DNA from: Acidovorax delafieldii
GTDB taxonomy: Bacteria > Pseudomonadota > Gammaproteobacteria > Burkholderiales > Burkholderiaceae_C
Assembly: GCA_002377855.1 (NCBI GenBank)
Contig: DFQQ01000001.1
Location: 1 to 12,883 of the forward strand
Length of the DNA stretch: 12,883 nt
Direction of reading: 5' to 3'
The translations under genes were made by a program, and so were the position numbers. Below, piece after piece: positions 1 to 5,790 of the stretch (positions are counted from its first letter, which is position 1; each line of letters starts with the position of its first letter). Under the pieces are notes generated by a model. The model did not search any database. It saw only the letters and a list, made by a program, of their open reading frames with translations, and was not told where the DNA came from.

Positions 1-26
1 GAGGTATGTCGCTAATCAGGCAAAAA

Positions 27-77
27 GGCCTTTTGCGCCCGCCATAAAAGCGCCCCTAGCTATGATTTAAATAGCAA
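27..77 (+). repeat. Comamonadaceae-type intergenic repeat, copy 1 (degenerate)
   Basis: This 51-bp element starts with GGCCT, has two GCGC cores and ends TAGCT...ATAGCAA. It aligns without gaps to 10182-10232, with about 32 of 51 identical positions by hand count. The hairpin seen in copy 2 has decayed here to a 4-bp GCGC/GCGC pairing. It lies 114 bp upstream of the aldolase start in the same orientation. From memory, elements of this kind are common between genes in Acidovorax and relatives; their function is not established. Confidence 0.55.
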
Positions 78-190
78 TGGAGCCATCGGCGCGCCTGCAC
101 CAGCGCCCCGTGTAGCCTGGCTGACAGCCCTTTGTGCAGAGGCGGCCTACAGTGGTGCTTCTCACACCCTCAGCCGCCGGAGACACCCCC

Positions 191-961
191 ATGCAATCCA
201 TCCCATCGCTGCAAGGCAGCGTCAGCCCCGACGAATGGCAACTGCGCTGCGATCTGGCCGCCTGCTACCGCCTCGTGGCGCTGTACGGCTGGAGCGACCT
301 GGTCTTCACCCACATCAGCGCCAAGCTGCCTGAATCGGTGTCGGGCCCCGAGCACCAGTTCCTCATCAACCCCTATGGGCTGATGTTCGACGAGATCACC
401 GCGTCCAGCCTGGTGAAGGTCGACATGCAGTGCAACAAACTGCACGACTCGCCCTTCCCGGTGAACCCGGCAGGCTTCGTCATCCACAGCGCCGTGCACG
501 AGGCGCGGCCCGAAGCCGGCTGTGTGCTGCACACCCACACCCGCGCTGGCGTGGCCGTGAGCGCGCAGCAGGGTGGCGTGCTGCCCATCAGCCAGCAAAG
601 CACCTTCGTGCTGGGCTCGCTGGCGTACCACGCGTACGAGGGCGTGGCTTTTCGCGATGAGGAAAAGCCACGCCTGCAGGCGGACCTGGGGCAGGCCAAC
701 TTCCTCATGCTGCGCAACCATGGGCTGCTCACAGTGGGCCGCACGATTGCCGATGCGTTCCTCTCGATGTACACCTTCGAGAACACCTGCCGCATCCAGA
801 TCGACGCGCAGGCCGGGGGCCCACTGACCGAGGTGAACCCCCAGATCGTGAGCGGCGTGGCCCAGGCCATGCGCGTGCAGACCGGTGGGCTGGGCGGTGC
901 GTTTGCGTGGCCCGCGCTGCTGCGCAAGGCGCAGCGCGAGTCGCCTGGCTTTGACCATTGA
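191..961 (+). CDS. Class II aldolase/adducin family protein
   Basis: The 256-residue product is a zinc-dependent class II aldolase/adducin-fold protein. This family includes fuculose-phosphate aldolase, ribulose-phosphate epimerase and many uncharacterised members. Zinc ligands are visible as His114 and His116 in the HTHT motif and His177 in the RNHG motif. The single domain fills the whole protein, which is a normal length. I chose the ATG at 191 because GGAGA sits 7 bases upstream and the conserved part begins soon after. A GTG at 134 would add 19 poorly conserved-looking residues without a ribosome binding site. The substrate cannot be read from sequence. Longer members annotated as aldolase/adducin in proteobacteria are often of unknown role, and no pathway partner is adjacent, so I give no symbol. 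A GST gene follows 133 bp downstream with no terminator visible between them. Confidence 0.9.
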   Translation: MQSIPSLQGSVSPDEWQLRCDLAACYRLVALYGWSDLVFTHISAKLPESVSGPEHQFLINPYGLMFDEITASSLVKVDMQCNKLHDSPFPVNPAGFVIHSAVHEARPEAGCVLHTHTRAGVAVSAQQGGVLPISQQSTFVLGSLAYHAYEGVAFRDEEKPRLQADLGQANFLMLRNHGLLTVGRTIADAFLSMYTFENTCRIQIDAQAGGPLTEVNPQIVSGVAQAMRVQTGGLGGAFAWPALLRKAQRESPGFDH

Positions 962-1094
962 AAACACTGCCACGGCAAGGCCCCAAGAACCTGTTCTAAG
1001 CCCGCCGCCAGGGCAAATGCCCGCGCGCCTGCGCAAAGCCAGGTCAACGCATACGATGTGCACCTCAAGATTTTTAACCTGAGGACACTCGCCC

Positions 1095-1700
1095 ATGAAG
1101 CTGTATTACTCCCCTGGCGCCTGCTCGCTCTCGCCCCACATCGTGCTGCACGAGGCAGGTCTGGCGTTTGACGCCGTACTGGCCAGCACCAAGACACACA
1201 AGCTGCAGGACGGCACGGACTACTACACCATCAACGAGCTGGGCTATGTGCCAGTGCTGGAGCTGGACAACGGCGAGCGCCTGCGCGAAGGCCCTGCCAT
1301 CGTGCAGTACATCGCAGACCTGGTGCCCAGCCAGAACCTGGCCCCCGCCAACGGCACAATGGAACGCTACCGCCTGCAGGAATGGCTGACCTTCACCGGA
1401 ACCGAACTGCACAAAGGCCACAGCCCGCTGTTTGCCCCCAACACGCCCGAAGACTACAAACCCATCGTGCGCGAACGCGTGCAAAGCCGTTTTGCGTGGG
1501 TAGACAAACAGCTGGCCGGCAAGGAATACCTGCTGGGCAGCTTCAGCGTGGCTGACGCTTACCTCTACACCGTCTCACGCTGGGGCCAGCTCGTGGGCGT
1601 GGACACATCGGGCCTGGCCAACCTGCAGGCCTTCAAGCAGCGCATGGAAGCGCGCCCCGGCGTGCAGTCCGCACTGAAGGCAGAAGGCTTGCTCAAGTAA
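1095..1700 (+). CDS. gstA: Glutathione S-transferase, beta class
   Basis: The 201-residue cytosolic enzyme conjugates glutathione to electrophiles or reduces mixed disulfides. The thioredoxin-like N-terminal domain (about 1-80) opens MKLYYSPGACSLSPH, with Cys10 at the position of the mixed-disulfide cysteine of beta-class GSTs. The glutathione-binding segment follows, with cis-Pro in GYVPVLEL and the EGPAIVQYIAD stretch. The all-helical C-terminal domain (about 87-200) contains the N-capping-box-like region SVADAYLYT. The length matches E. coli GstA (201 aa). GAGGA at 1081-1085 lies 9 bases before the ATG, and a clear terminator follows 41 bases after the stop. The neighbouring downstream gene also encodes an enzyme acting on electrophiles (NemA-like), though the terminator suggests separate transcription. 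The symbol reflects family membership; the physiological substrate is unknown. Confidence 0.93.
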   Translation: MKLYYSPGACSLSPHIVLHEAGLAFDAVLASTKTHKLQDGTDYYTINELGYVPVLELDNGERLREGPAIVQYIADLVPSQNLAPANGTMERYRLQEWLTFTGTELHKGHSPLFAPNTPEDYKPIVRERVQSRFAWVDKQLAGKEYLLGSFSVADAYLYTVSRWGQLVGVDTSGLANLQAFKQRMEARPGVQSALKAEGLLK

Positions 1701-1741
1701 GCCGCCGCCCAGGGTGTCGCCCCCGCGGGGCTGGCAGCTGC

Positions 1742-1779
1742 AAGCGCGACCTCTGGCAACGGGGGCCGCGCTTTTTTTT
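1742..1779 (+). terminator. Rho-independent terminator after the GST gene
   Basis: AAGCGCG (1742-1748) pairs with CGCGCTT (1767-1773). After one mismatch the stem continues inward for about four more pairs, and a run of eight T follows (1772-1779). It lies 41 bases beyond the GST stop codon, the expected place for the end of that transcript. Confidence 0.75.
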
Positions 1780-1844
1780 GCTGCAGAGCAGCCCGGTGCA
1801 GCAGCACACAGCAGACAGCACCCAGGGCAGCCGCACACCGTGCA

Positions 1845-1860
1845 CGTTTCACGTGAAACG
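1845..1860. promoter_or_regulatory. parS: Candidate parS centromere site (ParB/Spo0J binding)
   Basis: The perfect 16-bp palindrome CGTTTCACGTGAAACG contains the 14-bp core GTTTCACGTGAAAC of the chromosomal parS consensus TGTTTCACGTGAAACA; only the two outermost bases differ. It is intergenic, between the GST terminator and nemA, as an accessible partition site might be. ParB proteins load at such sites and spread, and the sites cluster around the replication origin in most bacteria, including Burkholderiales. No parAB genes are in the window. An unrelated transcription-factor site with the same palindrome is possible but less likely. Confidence 0.72.
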
Positions 1861-1892
1861 CGCGCCGGCAGCCACCTCGGCAGGGTTAGCAC

Positions 1893-1982
1893 AAAAAGAG
1901 AACCCTTGTTGATACATCTCTCCTGCACGTTTTGCCCAGCGGCGGTACGCTTTGCGGGTAATCCCTTGCAGGTTCTCTTTTT
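1893..1982 (+). repeat. 12-bp perfect inverted repeat in the nemA upstream region
   Basis: AAAAAGAGAACC (1893-1904) is exactly complementary to GGTTCTCTTTTT (1971-1982). The arms are 66 bases apart, and the right arm ends 14 bases before the nemA start codon. In RNA the arms could close a long leader structure next to the ribosome binding region; in DNA they could be paired protein sites. No known riboswitch is recognised. Confidence 0.4.
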
Positions 1983-1996
1983 TTCAGAAAGCGCCC

Positions 1997-3100
1997 ATGA
2001 CTTCTCTTTTCGAACCCACCCACGCCGGCGACATAGCCCTGGCCAACCGCATTGCCATGGCGCCGCTCACCCGCAACCGCTCACCCGAGGCCATTCCCAC
2101 CGAGCTGACGGCCACCTACTACGCGCAGCGCGCCACGGCCGGGCTGATCATTTCGGAGGCCACCGCCATCAGCCCTGAAGGCCAGGGTTATGCCGACGTG
2201 CCGGGCCTGTACGGCACCGAGCAGCTCGACGGCTGGAAGAAGGTGACGCGCGCCGTGCACGAGGCCGGCGGCAAGATCGTGGTGCAGCTGTGGCATGTGG
2301 GCCGCATCTCGCACACGTCCCTGCAGCCGGGCAACGCCAAGCCCGTGGCTCCCTCGGCCATCCGCGCGCACGCCAAGACGGTGCTCATCAAGGACGGCGT
2401 GCCCACCTTCACCGACACCTCCGAGCCCCGCGCGCTCGATGCCGAAGAGCTCCCCCGCATCGTGCAGGACTACCGCCATGCAGCGCGCAACGCCATCGCG
2501 GCGGGCTTCGATGGCGTGGAAATCCATGCCGCCAACGGCTACTTGATTGACCAGTTCCTGAAGACCGGGGCCAACCAGCGCACCGACGACTACGGTGGCA
2601 GCATCAAGAACCGCGCACGCTTGCTGCTGGAAGTGACCCGGGCCGTCGTCGACGAAATCGGCGGCGGACGCACCGGCATTCGCCTCTCGCCCGTCACGCC
2701 CGCCAACGACATCGTCGACGAGAACCCGCAGCCGCTGTTCGACCACGTGGCATGCGAGCTGGGCAAGCTGGGCCTGGCCTTCATCCACGTGATTGAGGGC
2801 GCCACGGGCGGCCCACGCGAGCTGCCCGACCGCCCCTTTGACTATGCCGAGCTGCGCACCGCCTACCGCACAGCGGGCGGCAAGGGAGCCTGGATGGTGA
2901 ACAACGCCTACGACAAGGCCTTGGCCGAGTCCGCCCTGGCCAACGGCGCAGACATCGTGGCGTTTGGCCGCCCGTTCATCGCCAACCCTGATCTGGTGGC
3001 ACGCCTGCAGCAAAACGCGCCGCTCAACGAGCTCCATCGCGACACGCTGTACGGCGGCGGAGCCAAGGGCTATACCGACTATCCCACGCTGGCAGGCTGA
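1997..3100 (+). CDS. nemA: Old Yellow Enzyme family NADH:flavin oxidoreductase (N-ethylmaleimide reductase-like)
   Basis: The 367-residue FMN-dependent cytosolic reductase is predicted to reduce activated C=C bonds (maleimides, enones) or nitro and nitrate-ester compounds with NAD(P)H. It is a single TIM-barrel of classical OYE length (E. coli NemA is 365 aa). Visible landmarks are the N-terminal strand with NRIAMAPLTRNRS (FMN binding), VVQLWHVGR, and the substrate-binding HAANGYL motif with His177, Asn180 and Tyr182. The His/Asn pair, as in OYE1, replaces the His/His seen in PETN reductase. The phosphate-binding end is VAFGRPFIANPDL. The ATG at 1997 gives the usual N-terminus (MTSLFEPTHAG); a TTG at 1952 would add 15 atypical residues. 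The ribosome site is weak (AGAAAG). No NemR-type repressor is adjacent. The gene is convergent with the hemerythrin gene, leaving 28 bp and no obvious terminator. Confidence 0.92.
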   Translation: MTSLFEPTHAGDIALANRIAMAPLTRNRSPEAIPTELTATYYAQRATAGLIISEATAISPEGQGYADVPGLYGTEQLDGWKKVTRAVHEAGGKIVVQLWHVGRISHTSLQPGNAKPVAPSAIRAHAKTVLIKDGVPTFTDTSEPRALDAEELPRIVQDYRHAARNAIAAGFDGVEIHAANGYLIDQFLKTGANQRTDDYGGSIKNRARLLLEVTRAVVDEIGGGRTGIRLSPVTPANDIVDENPQPLFDHVACELGKLGLAFIHVIEGATGGPRELPDRPFDYAELRTAYRTAGGKGAWMVNNAYDKALAESALANGADIVAFGRPFIANPDLVARLQQNAPLNELHRDTLYGGGAKGYTDYPTLAG

Positions 3101-3128
3101 CCGGGCCGGCTGGGCCGCGCACAGCGGC

Positions 3129-3707
3129 TCAGCCCTTGCCCAGGGGGCTGGGGGCCCGCATCACGATGCGGGTGAAAAGCCGGTCGTACGCCGGGTCGCG
3201 TGGGCGGCCCTGTGAGAGCGGGTTGGAGTTGGTGGCAAAGGCCGCGTCCACCGCCGCCCAGTCTTCCGGGGCAAGGTGCGCCTGGGCGGCAGGCAGCACC
3301 AGGGTTTCTTCCAGGCGCATGTGTTCGAGGTAGAAGTCCAGGTAGCGCTCCAGCGCCCGCACAAACCCCTCGCGGCGCCCCTCGCCCATCAGCTCCCAAC
3401 CCAGCAGCAAATGCTGCAGCTCGCGCACCGCGGCTTCGCCGCCAGCGTGCTCCTGGTCCAGACGCGCTATCACGTCTGCCACGTGCGGGGCCCGCAGGGC
3501 CACGAGGGGAAACAGGTGCTCGGTTTCCTTGGGGTGGTGCTCGCGCTCGGGAAATTCGTCGATGTAGAACAGGATGGCGCGAGCAATGTCGAAAAAAGTG
3601 GCCGGGTGATCGCCCGGGCCTTGCTCCACCAACAACTGCAGAGAACGCAGCACCGCCGCGAGCGATGCGTGTTCTTCACGGATGATCTGCAGACTAACGG
3701 GGGGCAT
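3129..3707 (-). CDS. Hemerythrin (HHE) domain-containing protein
   Basis: The 192-residue soluble protein is predicted to form a four-helix bundle binding a non-haem di-iron centre. Candidate ligands, in order, are His13 (REEH), His57/His58 with Glu61 (EHHPKE), His87 (DQEH), and His128 with Glu132 (EHMRLEE). These match the spacing of bacterial hemerythrin-like (HHE cation-binding) proteins. After the bundle, a tail of about 40 residues (from about 150) ends in APSPLGKG. Roles known in this family include oxygen or NO sensing and protection of iron-sulfur clusters; which applies here cannot be told. I chose the ATG at 3707 because the family begins close to LQIIREEH. An in-frame TTG at 3842 would add 45 low-complexity residues. 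No good Shine-Dalgarno precedes 3707. The protein stands alone, downstream of a terminated chemoreceptor gene on the same strand. Confidence 0.88.
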   Translation of the reverse strand: MPPVSLQIIREEHASLAAVLRSLQLLVEQGPGDHPATFFDIARAILFYIDEFPEREHHPKETEHLFPLVALRAPHVADVIARLDQEHAGGEAAVRELQHLLLGWELMGEGRREGFVRALERYLDFYLEHMRLEETLVLPAAQAHLAPEDWAAVDAAFATNSNPLSQGRPRDPAYDRLFTRIVMRAPSPLGKG

Positions 3708-3855
3708 GGAGTGGAAGGCCGCGCGGCTAGAAGACGAAGCCGGCGAGAGTGCCACGGCCCTGCCCGCAAGAGCGTGACCCACATCAACAAACGCCGGGGA
3801 GCGGCTGCCTTGGCGGACCCAGTGGCATGGTTTTGCGCTCAACCATCAACGCGCA

Positions 3856-3890
3856 CACTTTTCGGCCGTTGGCAGCGGCAATGGCCGAAA
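3856..3890. repeat. Strong hairpin/inverted repeat of unknown role
   Basis: TTTCGGCCGTTG (3860-3871) pairs with CAATGGCCGAAA (3879-3890) across a 7-base loop, giving a 12-bp stem with one G-U pair on the plus strand. It is not followed by a T-run on either strand, so it is not a standard intrinsic terminator. It sits between the hemerythrin start and the chemoreceptor terminator. Confidence 0.55.
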
Positions 3891-3931
3891 CGCGGCTGCG
3901 CTGCGGCACCGCCGACCTCCGCCCCATCCCC

Positions 3932-3958
3932 AAAAAGAAAACCCCCTTGCGGGGGTTT
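3932..3958 (-). terminator. Rho-independent terminator of the chemoreceptor gene
   Basis: Read on the minus strand, AAACCCCC and GGGGGTTT form an 8-bp stem (3951-3958 with 3939-3946) around a 4-base loop. The T-rich tract TTTCTTTTT follows. It lies about 60 bases after the chemoreceptor stop codon. Confidence 0.85.
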
Positions 3959-4019
3959 CGAACTTGAACGCCATGCCTGCGGCACGGCAGGCTGCGCGCA
4001 GGCGCCTTGCGCCGCCCTG

Positions 4020-5672
4020 TCAGCCCAGCAGGGCGCGAGGTGCCGATGGGGGCGCCGACAGGCCTTGCGGGGCCGGCGCAGAGGTCTGGTGGCCCATGAA
4101 GCCCGAGGAATCGGCAAGGCGGAACTGCTGCACCACCTGCGACAGGCGGGCGGCCTGCTCGCGCAGCGACTCGGCAGCGGCGGCAGACTCTTCCACCAGG
4201 GCGGCGTTCTGCTGCGTCATGCGGTCGATCTCGCCCACCGACTGGTTTACCTGCCCAATGCCGGCCGACTGCTCGGAAGCCGCGGCCGTGATCTCGCCAA
4301 TGATGTCGCCCACGCGCTGCACGCTGGCCACGATTTCCTTCATGGCGGAGCCTGCGTCTTCCACATGGCGCACGCCGCCGTCCACGGCTGTCACGCTGCT
4401 CTGGATGAGCGTTTTGATGTCGCTGGCAGCGGCTGCCGAGCGCTGGGCCAGGCTGCGCACTTCCGATGCCACAACAGCAAAGCCCCGGCCCTGCTCGCCC
4501 GCACGGGCAGCCTCTACGGCCGCATTCAGCGCCAGGATGTTGGTCTGGAAGGCAATCGAATCGATCAGGCCAATGATGTCGCCGATCTTGCGGCTCGATG
4601 CCGAGATCTCGTGCATGCTGGACACCGCCTGCGCCACCACCGAGCCGCCGCGTGTAGCGGTGGTGGATGCCGACGCGGCCAGCTGGTTGGCCATTTGCGA
4701 GGACGACGCTGTCTGCTGCACGGTGGCCGTGATCTGCGAGAGCGAACTCACAGCCGCCTGTGCGTTGCTGGCGGTCTGTTCCGTGCGGTGCGACAAGTCC
4801 TGGTTGCCGGTGGCGATTTCCTGGCTGGCGGTGGCGATGTTGCCGCTGGCATCGCGCACCTGCGCCACCAACGCGCCCAAGCCCTGCTGCATCTCTGCCA
4901 GGGCACGCTGCAAGTCGGCCACCTCGTCGCGCCCTTCGGCACGGATGTCCTGCGACAGGTCACCCCCCGCAATGGCCCGCGCCATGCGCTGCGCTTCGTC
5001 CAGCGGCTTACAGATGGAATGCATGTTCAGCAGCGTGAGCGGCACCACCACCACGACGGTGATCAGCACGGCCAGCGCAAACAGCCACTTGGTCTGGTCC
5101 GACACATTTTTCTGCTCACCCACGGCTTTTTGCACCTCGGTGCGCAGCACATCGTCGAGCTGGGCCATCAGCTTGTCAGCCTCGGCAAACTCGGCCACGG
5201 CCTTGCTGCTCATGCGGTTGGCAATGGTGGCGGTGTCGTAGCCCCCGGCTTCCAGCTGGCGGGCCACGTGGGCGAAGGCTTCCTTGTAACTGTCAAGGCG
5301 CTTGATGATGTCGCGCACCACGGCGTTGTCGGCATCCTCTTCGCCTTCCAGAAACTGCGAAGCCACTTTCTTGGCTTTTTCCTGGCTTTCCACCCACTTG
5401 GTGTGCGCGGCCTTCACGGCTTCCGGTTTTTCGTAGCCAATGATCATGTCCTTCTCATGCTGGCGAATGGCGCCCATCTCGCCACGCAGCTGGGCCATGT
5501 AGCCCACCTCCTGGAAGGAGCTCTGCATGAAGTCCTCACTCATGGAATAGATGCGGAACATGCCCAACATGCCTGCGCCACCCAACAGGCCCAGCAGCCC
5601 CAACACCACCGCGATGGCCCCCAACATGCGAAACCGGATGGTGAACTGCCGCATGAGCGAAAAAAGATTCAT
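4020..5672 (-). CDS. Methyl-accepting chemotaxis protein (four-helix-bundle sensor)
   Basis: The 550-residue inner-membrane chemoreceptor signals through CheW and CheA to the flagellar motor. Its order is a cytoplasmic start, TM1 (about 14-38), a periplasmic domain of about 155 residues predicted to be a four-helix bundle (QLRGEMGAIRQHEKD is typical of 4HB MCPs), TM2 (about 196-216), HAMP (about 217-270) and the long coiled-coil signalling domain. The hairpin tip is clear around 370-405 (IAFQTNILALNAAVEAARAG, then QGRGFAVVASEVRSLAQRSA). The tail is Ala/Pro/Ser-rich and ends RALLG, with no NWETF-type CheR-docking pentapeptide. GAGGA lies 9 bases before the ATG. Upstream, CTGCAA-N18-TAAACT is a weak sigma-70-like candidate. 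The ligand is unknown. It is separated from copA upstream and has its own terminator. Confidence 0.95.
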   Translation of the reverse strand: MNLFSLMRQFTIRFRMLGAIAVVLGLLGLLGGAGMLGMFRIYSMSEDFMQSSFQEVGYMAQLRGEMGAIRQHEKDMIIGYEKPEAVKAAHTKWVESQEKAKKVASQFLEGEEDADNAVVRDIIKRLDSYKEAFAHVARQLEAGGYDTATIANRMSSKAVAEFAEADKLMAQLDDVLRTEVQKAVGEQKNVSDQTKWLFALAVLITVVVVVPLTLLNMHSICKPLDEAQRMARAIAGGDLSQDIRAEGRDEVADLQRALAEMQQGLGALVAQVRDASGNIATASQEIATGNQDLSHRTEQTASNAQAAVSSLSQITATVQQTASSSQMANQLAASASTTATRGGSVVAQAVSSMHEISASSRKIGDIIGLIDSIAFQTNILALNAAVEAARAGEQGRGFAVVASEVRSLAQRSAAAASDIKTLIQSSVTAVDGGVRHVEDAGSAMKEIVASVQRVGDIIGEITAAASEQSAGIGQVNQSVGEIDRMTQQNAALVEESAAAAESLREQAARLSQVVQQFRLADSSGFMGHQTSAPAPQGLSAPPSAPRALLG

Positions 5673-5790
5673 GATTTAACGTCCTCAATGGAATGCGCGG
5701 GCATGGCCTGCACTGCGAGATTTAGTTTACATTTTTGAAACTATTTGTTGCAGTTTGCCAGACATCGAGGCCCGCGGCCATTGCGGTTTA

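Larger units (their letters stand above)
3708..4019. other. Intergenic region between the hemerythrin and chemoreceptor genes
   Basis: This 312-bp stretch has no convincing gene on either strand. It holds the upstream region of the hemerythrin gene, a strong hairpin at 3856-3890 and the chemoreceptor terminator at 3932-3958. I see no clear sigma-70 promoter for the hemerythrin gene. The short open frames here lack ribosome sites and recognisable protein character. Confidence 0.6.

Noticed and set aside
27..77. Integron attC-like site
   Set aside because: The GCGC/TAGC blocks recall attC arms, but there are no paired R'/R'' core sites, no integrase and no gene cassettes. A gapless sister copy elsewhere points to a dispersed intergenic repeat.
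134..190. Upstream GTG start for the aldolase-family gene
   Set aside because: There is no ribosome site before it, and GGAGA is well placed before the ATG at 191.
3708..3842. Upstream TTG start giving a 237-residue hemerythrin protein
   Set aside because: The extra 45 residues are low-complexity and the family fold starts at about residue 6 from the ATG at 3707.
3276..5738. 820-codon plus-strand open frame
   Set aside because: It runs antisense to the chemoreceptor and hemerythrin genes. Its translation is His/Arg/Gly-rich with no domain character, as expected of a shadow frame in GC-rich DNA.
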